Shown here in pieces: positions 56,759 to 64,000 of a stretch of DNA of 64,000 nucleotides. The position numbers were made by a program, and so were the translations under genes. Position 1 is the first letter of the stretch. Each line of letters begins with the position of its first letter. The notes below the pieces were generated by a model that saw nothing but the letters and a program-made list of their open reading frames with translations, was not told where the DNA came from and did no database searches. The DNA comes from Streptomyces thermodiastaticus (GTDB taxonomy: Bacteria; Actinomycetota; Actinomycetes; Streptomycetales; Streptomycetaceae): assembly GCF_014656135.1 (NCBI RefSeq), contig NZ_BNBV01000019.1, forward strand, positions 1 to 64,000, given 5' to 3'.

Positions 56759-57174
56759 GCATCCCCCCGACTGGTCCCCCCACCGCCTTCCCCCAGGCGG
56801 TGCGGCACTTCGGGACGGGCGCGACGGCACACGCCGCCGCACGCGGTCCCCCCTCCGCCGCACAGTGTTACCCATCGGCCGCCGCCGGAATGCGGAATCG
56901 GTCCCACCTTGCCGAAAGATGCACCAACCCTTGACGCGCCGTCGCCCCACGCGGCCCAGCCGGCCCGCCGGCCACAGCGAACACCCCGCGGACCTCACGG
57001 CGTGCCGTGCGGGTCACGCCGGTCACGCCCGGCACGCATCCGCGGCACCGTGCGGCCCGCACCGCCGTCGCCGTGCTCCCGGCCGAGACCGAGGGCCTGC
57101 CCCTTTGCGGCACGTCCGCAAAGGGGCAGGCCCTCACGTCCGCCGGTCCGGTCCCCGGCCCGGAAGGGACGACC
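56759..57174. other. 416-bp spacer holding a 20-bp perfect hairpin
   Basis: No gene is supported here. The promoter of the monooxygenase-like gene should lie near 56760-56880. The right part contains the perfect hairpin at 57091-57135 listed separately. Confidence 0.5.
57091..57135 (-). terminator. Perfect 20-bp stem hairpin
   Basis: Bases 57091-57110 (GAGGGCCTGCCCCTTTGCGG) pair without mismatch with 57116-57135, leaving a 5-base CACGT loop. The hairpin begins 39 bases past the stop of the minus-strand 73-residue gene and can terminate it. Confidence 0.85.
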
Positions 57175-57396
57175 TCAGCGCTCCGTGGCCGCCGGGGAGT
57201 TGACGGCCGGTGGCGCGGTCATCAGCTTGCCGAACAAGGTCATGCAGGTGGAGCAATGACCGGCCCGCTGCGCGCTCGCCCCGTCGACGCGCTGCCCGAG
57301 CCGTCGGCCGCAGAGCGTCCTGGCCGCGCTCTTGGCCATGACGTGCCACACCGGTGCCCCGCCGGGTTCTTCGAGTCCTGCACACATCTCATACAT
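57175..57396 (-). CDS. Small Cys-containing conserved-type protein (73 aa)
   Basis: From the ATG at 57396, with a strong GAGGGA site 7 bases upstream, runs a 73-residue frame. It has cysteines at MCAGL, TLCGRRLGQ and a CxxC in AGHCSTCMTLFGKL, an arrangement able to hold a zinc ion. A terminator hairpin follows. The frame is open farther upstream but without a ribosome site. No function is known to me; ribosome site, terminator and Cys pattern make it credible. Confidence 0.62.
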   Translation of the reverse strand: MYEMCAGLEEPGGAPVWHVMAKSAARTLCGRRLGQRVDGASAQRAGHCSTCMTLFGKLMTAPPAVNSPAATER

Positions 57397-57745
57397 GATC
57401 GGCTCCCTCGATGGACGCCTCTCCCGCTCCAGGAGACACCCGTTCGGCGGCGGCACGCCCTCAGGGAAGGCCATTCGGGTGAAACAGCCCGCCGGAGTTT
57501 CGGGGAAGCAGTGCAGTGCCATGACGGGGCGTGGGCACCAGAGCGGAGCGCCACGGACGGCAGACCTGGACGCCGTGTGCGGTGCGGCGGGGACGGCACC
57601 GACGGTCTGCGGCGCGCGCCTGGGGGCGTGAGCCGCCGGACGGCACGCCGTCCACCCACCGGACACCGGGGCGACCCCGTGCCGTCTGCATCTACCGTCG
57701 TCGTGCCGACCTGGCGATGCCGCACATGCCGAGGGGAGACGGAAG
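57397..57745. other. 349-bp divergent spacer
   Basis: This spacer separates the 73-residue gene (minus) and the ABC ATPase gene (plus). I see no further gene; overlapping open frames lack ribosome sites. No promoter boxes were assigned. Confidence 0.4.
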
Positions 57746-58579
57746 ATGACCGAGCAGACGGCGCACCGCACGCCGGCGGGAGCCGACGATGCCGTCGTGG
57801 CGCTTCGCGGGGTGAGCGTCCGCCGCTACACGACCGACCAGGTCATCCTCGACGGCATCGACTGGACCGTACGGGCCGGGGAGCACTGGGCGCTGCTGGG
57901 CGCCAACGGCGCCGGGAAGACCACGCTGCTGCGCCTGCTCGGTGCCCTGATGCACCCGACGGCCGGCACCGTCGAGGTGCTGGGCGCCCGGCTGGGACGC
58001 GTCGACGTGCGGGAACTGCGGGCCCGGATCGGGCATGTCACGTCCGCGCAGCGGGTGCCGCAGGACCTCGACGCGCACGCCGTGGTGCTGACCGGTCACA
58101 CCGGCACGGTGCAGCCGCTGTGGCGGATGTACGACGACGAGGTGCGGCAGCGGGCCCACGAGCTGCTGGCGGAACTGGACATCAAGGAGCTGGCGGACCG
58201 GCCCTACGGGGTGTGCTCCGGCGGGCAGCGGGCCCGCATCCTCATCGCCCGCGCGCTGATGGCCGACCCGGCCCTGCTGCTGCTCGACGAGCCGTTCAAC
58301 GCCCTCGACCTGCCCTCCAGGGAGGACCTGGTGGAGGCGATGCACCGACTGGCCGAGGGCCGGCCGCACCTGTCCACCGTGACGGTCACCCATCATCTGG
58401 AGGAGCTGTTCCCCGCGATCAGCCACGCGCTGCTGCTGCGCGAGGGCCGGATCCTGTCGCACGGCGCCGTCGAGGAGGTACTGACCGGGCCGTCGCTGAC
58501 GGCGTGCTTCGGCCGCCCCGTCCAGGTCAGCCGGCACGAGGGCCGCTGGTGGGCGTACTCGGCACGCGCGCACGCGTGA
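57746..58579 (+). CDS. Solo ABC transporter ATP-binding protein
   Basis: The 277-residue ATPase has Walker A GANGAGKTTLLRLLG, signature CSGGQRARILIARAL, Walker B LLLLDEPFNALD and the switch His in VTHHLEEL. Its layout resembles ModF/YlmA-type ATPases. No permease or binding protein is adjacent, so it may work with membrane partners elsewhere or in a non-transport role. The ATG at 57746 follows GGGGAGACGGAAG. The last codon runs into a tandem repeat array. Confidence 0.9.
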   Translation: MTEQTAHRTPAGADDAVVALRGVSVRRYTTDQVILDGIDWTVRAGEHWALLGANGAGKTTLLRLLGALMHPTAGTVEVLGARLGRVDVRELRARIGHVTSAQRVPQDLDAHAVVLTGHTGTVQPLWRMYDDEVRQRAHELLAELDIKELADRPYGVCSGGQRARILIARALMADPALLLLDEPFNALDLPSREDLVEAMHRLAEGRPHLSTVTVTHHLEELFPAISHALLLREGRILSHGAVEEVLTGPSLTACFGRPVQVSRHEGRWWAYSARAHA

Positions 58580-58736
58580 CCCGGGCGGCACCACGGCTGT
58601 GACCGGGACGGCACCACGGCTGTGGCCCGGGCGGCCGGCGGACCGTGACCCCGGCGACAGATGCGCCGTGATCCTGGCGACAGCCGTGCCATGATCTGGA
58701 CCATACGGCGGACGTGAGATCGACGACGTGCGGAGC
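58576..58736 (+). repeat. Array of six to seven 23-bp imperfect tandem repeats
   Basis: Units start at 58576, 58599, 58622, 58645, 58668 and 58691, with a weaker seventh at 58714, each exactly 23 bases and beginning GTGAYC (one ATGATC). Units 1 and 2 agree at 21 of 23 positions and units 4 and 5 at 18 of 23. The core is GTGACCCGGGCGRCA. The array starts at the stop codon of the ABC gene and ends about 200 bp before a 53-residue gene. The unit length is not a multiple of three, so it is not a coding repeat. Confidence 0.8.
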
Positions 58737-58932
58737 GCGTTCGCGCGGCGCCGCACACCACCTGGGGCGCTTTCGGGCGATCTGCCACCGCCGCTGCGAC
58801 CGGACGACCGCGGAGTGTAGCGGAAGGCAACTTTTCACTACCGGCAGTAACATGATCAACTGCTGCGCCGGGTACTCTCCGCGGCGCGCGCGGGAGACCT
58901 GTGTCCCGTCCTACCCCCGTGCGAGGATCCTG

Positions 58933-59094
58933 ATGCCGTCCCAGGACGATGCTCTGCGGCAAGCGCAGTCCACCTACGAGAACCACATGCGGTCCTGCCG
59001 TCAGTGCGCCGCCGACTCCGTGCCGTGCGCCGTGGCGAAACATCTTCTGCGCCTGTACAACAACGCCCGGCGGGCCGCCGCCCGGCAGAGCTGA
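58933..59094 (+). CDS. Small Cys-rich helical protein (53 aa)
   Basis: The ATG at 58933 has GAGGA 6 bases upstream. The 53 residues are helical and polar with three cysteines in MRSCRQCAADSVPCAVAKHL, a CxxC plus one, and a basic end (NNARRAAARQS). A strong terminator follows 8 bases after the stop. No function recognised; it may bind metal or be a redox-active small protein. Confidence 0.62.
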   Translation: MPSQDDALRQAQSTYENHMRSCRQCAADSVPCAVAKHLLRLYNNARRAAARQS

Positions 59095-59102
59095 CCACAC
59101 CC

Positions 59103-59146
59103 CGACGAGGCGGCGGGACCGGCACCCCGGTCCCGCCGCCTCGTCG
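59103..59146 (+). terminator. 20-bp stem hairpin terminator
   Basis: Bases 59103-59122 and 59127-59146 pair perfectly (20 bp, outer CGACGAGGCGG / CCGCCTCGTCG) with a CACC loop, 8 bases after the 53-residue gene. Confidence 0.85.
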
Positions 59147-59267
59147 CATGCCCACCGCCGGGTGGCGGCACGAAGGTTCGGCCGCAGGCATCGAAAAGGC
59201 CACCGACATCCCCGGCGCGCCGCCGCAGTTCTCCCACATATCGCCCTGAAACGTGTGTTATTCAGTC

Positions 59268-60881
59268 ATGCACACACCTACGCGGCGTACCTTGCTCAGT
59301 GCCTCGCTCATGGCTGCCGGCTCGGCACTCCTGGGCTGCTGTTCGGGATCCGGCTCCGCGAGGCCGGATCCACTCACGGGAACCGGGCGCGAGGCGCACC
59401 CTGCGCCGGACGCCGGCACCCGCCGCTTCGTACCCAAGGGCCCCGAGGGGTATGTGAACCCGTCCGACCCGGAGGTCCTGGCCGTCGAGAAGGAGCGCGG
59501 GGGCGGGCCGGTGCGCAGGTTCCGGCTGACCGCCGCCGAGGCCCGGGTGGACCTCGGCGGACGGACCGTCAGGACCTGGGCGTACGGCGGCGATCTGCCC
59601 GGCAAGGAGGTGCGGGTCACCGCGGGCGACATCCTGGACCTCACGCTCGTCAACCACCTGCCCGTGGACACCACGCTGCACTCGCACGGTGTGCGCCTGC
59701 GCTGCGACATGGACGGTGTGCCGGACCTCACCCAGCGGGGCATCGCACCGGGCGCGGAATTCGCCTACCGCTTCACGGTGTCGCACCCGGGCACGTACTG
59801 GCTGCACTCGCACTCCGGCATGCAGCTCGACCGCGGTCTGTACGCGCCGCTGATCGTGGAGGACCCCAAGGAGCCGCTGACGTACGACAAGGAGTGGGTC
59901 GTCGTCCTGGACGACTGGCTGGACGGCGTGGACGGCTCCACGCCGGACGGCGTGCTCACCCAGCTGCACCACGGCAGGCGTCCGCCGATGGACATGGGCG
60001 GCCCGTCCGGACACGATCACGACACGGCCGCAGGGTCCGGCCCCTCCCGGGTGCTGCGCCACTCCCACAGTCCCCTGCTCAGAAGCATGGGCGGCAACGT
60101 CGACTTCCCCCACTACCTGGTCAACGGCCGGCTCCCGGAGGCCCCCACGGTGTTCCGGGCCAAGCCCGGGGACCGCATCCGGCTGCGCATCATCAACGCG
60201 AGCGCGGACACCGCCTTCCGGGTGGCACTGGGCGGCCACCGGATGACGATCACGCACACGGACGGCTACCCGGTGCAGCACACGAGCACCGACGCCCTGC
60301 TGCTGGGCATGGCCGAGCGCTACGACGTCCTGGTCACCGCAGAGGACGGGGTGTTCCCGCTGGTGGCGCTGGCCGAGGGCAAGAAGTCGAGAGCCCTCGC
60401 GGTGCTGCGCACGGCCGGCAGCGGGGACCTGCCGAAGCCCTCGGTGCACCCGGACGAACTCGAGGGCCGTATCGTCCCGGCCCGGCGCCTGGTGCCCGAC
60501 GAGTCGGTGGCGTACTCCGACCGCACACCGGACCGGCACATCCGGCTCCGGCTCACCGGCAACATGAAGGCCTTCAACTGGGCCTTCGACCACAAGCCGT
60601 ACTCCGTCGAGCAGCGCCACGCCGTGCGGCAGGACGAGCGGGTCCGGCTCACCGTCATCAACGCCACCGACATGTGGCACCCCGTCCACCTGCACGGCCA
60701 CACCTTCGCCATGACCGGGCTGGACGCCGCCGGTGCGCGCAAGGACACCGCGATCGTGCTGCCGCACCGCAAGCTGGTGTGCGACTTCTACGCGGACAAC
60801 CCCGGCCTGTGGATGCTCCACTGCCACAACCAGTACCACTCGGAGTCCGGGATGATGACGATCATCGGCTACCGCAGGTGA
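59268..60881 (+). CDS. Multicopper oxidase, Tat-type lipoprotein
   Basis: The product is about 537 residues. The N-terminus has a twin-arginine motif (PTRRTLLSAS) and a lipobox-like LLGC, so it is likely exported folded and lipid-anchored. Copper ligands are in four clusters: HSHGV (His138/140), HSHSG (His180/182), HPVHLHGHTF (His471-478) and HCHNQYHSESGMM, where Cys519, His524 and Met529 make the type 1 site. It oxidises a metal ion or phenolic substrate with oxygen; no copper chaperone is beside it. The ATG at 59268 gives the best signal peptide; a GTG at 59253 is the alternative. Confidence 0.9.
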   Translation: MHTPTRRTLLSASLMAAGSALLGCCSGSGSARPDPLTGTGREAHPAPDAGTRRFVPKGPEGYVNPSDPEVLAVEKERGGGPVRRFRLTAAEARVDLGGRTVRTWAYGGDLPGKEVRVTAGDILDLTLVNHLPVDTTLHSHGVRLRCDMDGVPDLTQRGIAPGAEFAYRFTVSHPGTYWLHSHSGMQLDRGLYAPLIVEDPKEPLTYDKEWVVVLDDWLDGVDGSTPDGVLTQLHHGRRPPMDMGGPSGHDHDTAAGSGPSRVLRHSHSPLLRSMGGNVDFPHYLVNGRLPEAPTVFRAKPGDRIRLRIINASADTAFRVALGGHRMTITHTDGYPVQHTSTDALLLGMAERYDVLVTAEDGVFPLVALAEGKKSRALAVLRTAGSGDLPKPSVHPDELEGRIVPARRLVPDESVAYSDRTPDRHIRLRLTGNMKAFNWAFDHKPYSVEQRHAVRQDERVRLTVINATDMWHPVHLHGHTFAMTGLDAAGARKDTAIVLPHRKLVCDFYADNPGLWMLHCHNQYHSESGMMTIIGYRR

Positions 60882-60902
60882 CAGGAACCCGGTCACCTGC
60901 GG
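60872..60902 (+). terminator. Hairpin overlapping the oxidase stop codon
   Basis: CCGCAGGTGAC (60872-60882) and GTCACCTGCGG (60892-60902) form a perfect 11-bp stem with a 9-base loop. The stop codon lies in the left arm, so it may act as a terminator or messenger stabiliser. Confidence 0.55.
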
Positions 60903-61045
60903 CCGGCCCCTCACCCCTTCGGTCCGTCCCGCCGGGCGGGCTGCGGGCGACACCGCCGATCCTGACCGGGAGAGGATCGCCGTCCCGGGGTGCCCGCCAC
61001 GCCGGGCACCCCGGGGCCCCGGCCGCCGGAAGGGGCGGAACACCG

Positions 61046-61279
61046 ATGCGCATCGTCGTCGACCTGAACAGATGCCAGGGCTACGCCCAGTGCGCGTTCC
61101 TCGCGCCGGAGGTGTTCACCCTGCACGGGGAGGAGTCGCTGGTCTACGCCCCCTGGGCCGGCGACGAGCACCGGGAGAAGGTCGCCCGTGCCGTCGCGGC
61201 CTGCCCGGTGCGGGCGATCACCGCGGACGGCCTGGACGCGGACGAGGAGCGGCCCGCACCGGCCGGGCGGGAGGCGTGA
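61046..61279 (+). CDS. Small ferredoxin with Tyr at the variable cluster position
   Basis: The 77-residue ferredoxin has Cys10-x2-Tyr13-x2-Cys16 (NRCQGYAQCAF) and a third Cys in AACPVRAI. The residue at the fourth-ligand position is Tyr rather than Ala, His or Cys, as found in some actinobacterial P450 ferredoxins; this tunes cluster type and potential. The ATG at 61046 follows AAGGGG. The reductase gene starts 2 bp after the stop, so they are coupled. Confidence 0.92.
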   Translation: MRIVVDLNRCQGYAQCAFLAPEVFTLHGEESLVYAPWAGDEHREKVARAVAACPVRAITADGLDADEERPAPAGREA

Positions 61280-61281
61280 GG

Positions 61282-62673
61282 ATGCACGAGCCGTACCACG
61301 AGTGGCTGCGGCGCGAGGGCCGTATCGTCGTCGTCGGCGCCTCACTGGCCGGGCTGCGCGCCGCGGAGACCCTGCGGGCGGAGGGTTTCGCCGGTTCCCT
61401 GACCATGATCGGCGACGAGCCCCACCCGCCGTACGACCGGCCGCCGCTGTCCAAGGCGGTGCTGCTCGGGCGGGCCGCCCCGGACCGCACCGAGCTGCCG
61501 CGGCGCCGTGAGATCGACGCGGACTGGCGGCTGGGCGTGGCCGCGATCGGGCTGGATCTCGCGGGCAGACGGGTGCGGCTGGCCGACGGCGGCGAGGTGC
61601 CCTACGACCGGCTGCTGATCGCGACCGGGGTGCGCGCCCGGCCCTGGCCCGACGAGGACGAGGCCCGCCTGGACGGGGTGTTCGTGCTGCGCACCCGGGG
61701 CGACGCGGTCCGGCTGCACCGCAGGCTGAAGGCGTCGCCGCGCCGGGTGTTCGTCATCGGGGCCGGCTTCACCGGGTCGGAGATCGCCTCCGCCTGCCGG
61801 CAGCAGGGCCTCGCGGTCACCGTGGCGGAGCGCGCGGACGCGCCGCTGGTGGGCGCCCTCGGCTCGGTCGTCGGCGCGGTCGCTGCGGACCTGCACCGGG
61901 AAGGCGGAGTGGACCTGCGCACGAACGTCCAGGTCACCGCCCTGGAGGGCGACCGTGTCGGCCGGGTGCGGGCCGCGCACCTGTCCGACGGCAGCGTGGT
62001 CGAGACGGACGTCGTGGTCGTCGCGCTCGGCGCGGTCCGCAACACCGAGTGGCTGGCGGGCTCCGGGCTGGCCGCGGGACCGCGCGGGGTGGCCTGCGAC
62101 GCGGGCTGCCGGGCCTTCGACGTCCGGGGCATCGTCACCGACGACGTGTTCGTGGCCGGCGACGTCGCCCGTTCGCCGCACCCGCTGTTCGGCTACCAGT
62201 TCCTGTCCCTGGAGCACTGGGGCAATGCCGTCGCGCAGGCCGAGGTGGCCGCGCACAACATGATCAGCGGCTCCTCCGACCGGCGCCCGCACCTGTGGGT
62301 GCCCGCCTTCTGGTCGTCGCAGTTCGGGGTGAACATCAAGTCCATCGGCGTCCCGTCCATGGGCACCGAGATCATGATCACTCAGGGGTCTCTCGCCGAG
62401 CGCCGGTTCGTCGGGGTGTACGGCCACCAGGGCCGGGTGATCGCCGCGGTGAGCTTCGACAACACCCGGTGGCTGGACTTCTACCAGCGGCTGATCGAGA
62501 CCGGCGCGCCGTTCCCGGTGGAGTTCACCACGGTGGACCGCCGGCCCGAGGGGCGCAGGCCCGTCCCGGCCGCATTCCCCGACCCGTCCCTGCCCACGCA
62601 CGGACCGACCGTGACCGTCAGCGGCTACGCCCCCTCCGACCGACGGCTGGTCTTCACCCCGGCCCGCCCGTGA
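61282..62673 (+). CDS. FAD/NAD(P)H-dependent ferredoxin reductase
   Basis: The 463-residue protein has an FAD motif VVVGASLAGLRAAETLRAEG, the DEPHPPYDRPPLSKA loop, an NAD(P)H motif VIGAGFTGSEIASACRQQG and VFVAGDVARSPHP. It is the partner of the ferredoxin just upstream and the P450 downstream. Its C-terminal 60 residues (EFTTVDRRPEGRRPVP ... RRLVFTPARP) extend beyond the first reductase in this window and are rich in Pro/Arg. Confidence 0.92.
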   Translation: MHEPYHEWLRREGRIVVVGASLAGLRAAETLRAEGFAGSLTMIGDEPHPPYDRPPLSKAVLLGRAAPDRTELPRRREIDADWRLGVAAIGLDLAGRRVRLADGGEVPYDRLLIATGVRARPWPDEDEARLDGVFVLRTRGDAVRLHRRLKASPRRVFVIGAGFTGSEIASACRQQGLAVTVAERADAPLVGALGSVVGAVAADLHREGGVDLRTNVQVTALEGDRVGRVRAAHLSDGSVVETDVVVVALGAVRNTEWLAGSGLAAGPRGVACDAGCRAFDVRGIVTDDVFVAGDVARSPHPLFGYQFLSLEHWGNAVAQAEVAAHNMISGSSDRRPHLWVPAFWSSQFGVNIKSIGVPSMGTEIMITQGSLAERRFVGVYGHQGRVIAAVSFDNTRWLDFYQRLIETGAPFPVEFTTVDRRPEGRRPVPAAFPDPSLPTHGPTVTVSGYAPSDRRLVFTPARP

Positions 62674-62718
62674 CCGACGCCCGCCCGCACCCGTGGCCTC
62701 GACACCCTTGGACCTGTC

Positions 62719-63981
62719 ATGACGGACTCCTCGCTGCTGCGCCGGATCACCGACCCCGCCTCGCGCGCCGACCCCTATCCGCTGTACGAGGAGCTGCGCC
62801 GCACACCGGTGCTGCACGAGGAGGAAGGCGGCGCGTACGCCGTCAGCCGCTACCACGACATCCTCGCCCTGCTGCACGATCCGCGGATCAGCTCCGACGA
62901 CCGGCGGCTGGCCGACCGGGGCGACGACGAGCTGCCGGGGCCGGAGGGCACGGTGCTGCCGCCCAGCTTCATCCGGCTCGATCCGCCCGAGCACGACCGG
63001 CTGCGGCGCATCGCCAACAGCGCCTTCGGGCCGCCGCACCGGCCGCACCGGATCGACGGCATGCGGGGCGAGCTGGCCGGCATCGTCGGCGAGCTGCTGG
63101 ACGGCCTGGCGTCCGCCGCGGCCGGCGGCGGCGAGATCGACCTCGTCGACGAGTTCGCCTATCCCTTCCCGGTGACCGTGATCTGCCGGCTGCTCGGGGT
63201 GCCGCGCGAGGACGAGCCGCGTTTCCGCGGCTGGGTCGACGTGATCGTCGCCGGGCTGGATCCCGAGACCCGCCACGACCCGGCGGCACCCGCCCAGCGG
63301 GCCGCGCGGCAGGCCCGGGTCCAGCTGGGCATGTATCTGGCGGGCCTGGTGGAGGAGCGCTCCCGGGAGCCCCGCGACGACATGCTGTCCGATCTGGTGG
63401 CCGGCCGGGGCCCGGACGGCGCCATGTCGACGATGGAGGTGCTGAGCACCGCGGTGCTGCTGCTCATCGCGGGCCATGAGACCACGGTCAACCTCATCAC
63501 CAACGGCATGCTGACCCTGCTGCGCCACCCCGAGCACCTGGAGCGTCTGCGCGAGGACGCCGCGTACGGCGTGCCGGTCGTGGAGGAGCTGCTGCGCTAC
63601 GAGCCGCCGGTGCAGCTGCTGCCCTCGCGAACCTGCATCACGGACATCGAGGTGCACGGCGTGACGATCCCCGAGGGCGCCCGGATCTGGCTGATGCTGG
63701 CCGCCGGCAACCGCGACCCGGAGCGGTTCGCGGACCCCGGCCGGTTCGACCCGGACCGGCCGGACAACGAGCACCTCGGGTTCGGCAGCGGGGTGCACAT
63801 CTGTTTCGGCGCTCCCCTGGCCCGGCTGGAGGCCCAGATCGCGCTCACCGAGCTGGCCCGCCGCCTGGACGGCCCCCGCCTGCTGCAGGATCCGCCGCCC
63901 TACCGGCTCAGCCCGGTGCTGCGCGGCCCGCGTCACCTGCCCCTCGGCGTCGACGGCGTGCGTCCCCGGCAGGACGGCTGA
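62719..63981 (+). CDS. Cytochrome P450 (second operon)
   Basis: This is a complete 420-residue P450. The I-helix AGHETT is at 251-256, the K-helix EELLR follows, and the haem loop FGSGVHICFGAPLARLE carries Cys362. It differs clearly from the P450 at 9.3 kb (for example FGSGVHICFG against FGYGIHQCLG), so it is not a recent copy. It follows its reductase after 45 bp, the reverse gene order to the first operon. Substrate unknown; the window ends 19 bp after the stop. Confidence 0.94.
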   Translation: MTDSSLLRRITDPASRADPYPLYEELRRTPVLHEEEGGAYAVSRYHDILALLHDPRISSDDRRLADRGDDELPGPEGTVLPPSFIRLDPPEHDRLRRIANSAFGPPHRPHRIDGMRGELAGIVGELLDGLASAAAGGGEIDLVDEFAYPFPVTVICRLLGVPREDEPRFRGWVDVIVAGLDPETRHDPAAPAQRAARQARVQLGMYLAGLVEERSREPRDDMLSDLVAGRGPDGAMSTMEVLSTAVLLLIAGHETTVNLITNGMLTLLRHPEHLERLREDAAYGVPVVEELLRYEPPVQLLPSRTCITDIEVHGVTIPEGARIWLMLAAGNRDPERFADPGRFDPDRPDNEHLGFGSGVHICFGAPLARLEAQIALTELARRLDGPRLLQDPPPYRLSPVLRGPRHLPLGVDGVRPRQDG

Positions 63982-64000
63982 CCCTGCCAGTCGGCACCGG

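Noticed and set aside
58576..58736. CRISPR-like array
   Set aside because: Units are contiguous and imperfect with no unique spacers, and no cas gene is present.

Overview
The window is very GC-rich DNA with dense bacterial genes and almost certainly comes from a Streptomyces chromosome. The evidence is the gene content: a complete conservon (cvnA-D), two SpoIIE-type PP2C phosphatases, Ku, sugar ABC permeases with no ATPase of their own, two cytochrome P450 operons that each carry a ferredoxin and a ferredoxin reductase, and an AAHS/benzoylformate aromatic operon. Several starts are GTG or TTG, and many genes end in long GC hairpins. No rRNA, tRNA, CRISPR array, transposase or integrase was recognised.

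Left part (1-12 kb): the end of an Asp/His/Asn-rich protein; IclR and MarR regulators, the MarR gene coupled to a FUSC-type exporter with an unusual C-terminal beta domain; a membrane PP2C phosphatase overlapping a GlxA/AraC regulator, followed by an HD-domain protein; then TetR, a perfect 16-bp palindrome and the first P450-ferredoxin-reductase operon. Middle-left (12-33 kb): a cysteine-desulfurase-like enzyme; a GH31 alpha-xylosidase (YicI type, Asp416/Asp482) divergent from a sugar ABC operon; a frameshifted cyclotransferase-like gene; a coiled-coil/Lys-rich/winged-helix DNA-binding protein; a divergent XRE/SDR pair; a frameshifted Ku gene; an alpha/beta hydrolase; an NCS1 permease; Fur with a frameshifted katG; phosphoglucomutase; and a GAF sensor. 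Three single-base frameshifts fall in genes that otherwise look healthy, all between 19.5 and 27.1 kb.

Centre (33-45 kb): a three-gene biosynthetic island made of an AT-less KS-ACP protein, a free-standing amino-acid adenylation enzyme and a FAD oxidoreductase. The KS-ACP and adenylation genes overlap by 4 bp. This is the best candidate for an undescribed system here. It is followed by the cvnABCD conservon and, convergent, a stand-alone cytochrome oxidase subunit I coupled to a small membrane protein.

Right part (45-64 kb): a LysR-controlled operon for the lower mandelate pathway (benzoylformate decarboxylase, benzaldehyde dehydrogenase, aromatic-acid MFS carrier); a 911-residue sensor-PAS-GAF-PP2C-ATPase protein; an SGNH hydrolase downstream of a TetR gene; a flavin monooxygenase-like protein; two small Cys-containing proteins; a solo ABC ATPase whose end runs into six or seven 23-bp tandem repeats; a Tat-lipoprotein multicopper oxidase; and a second ferredoxin-reductase-P450 operon, whose ferredoxin has Tyr at the variable cluster position.
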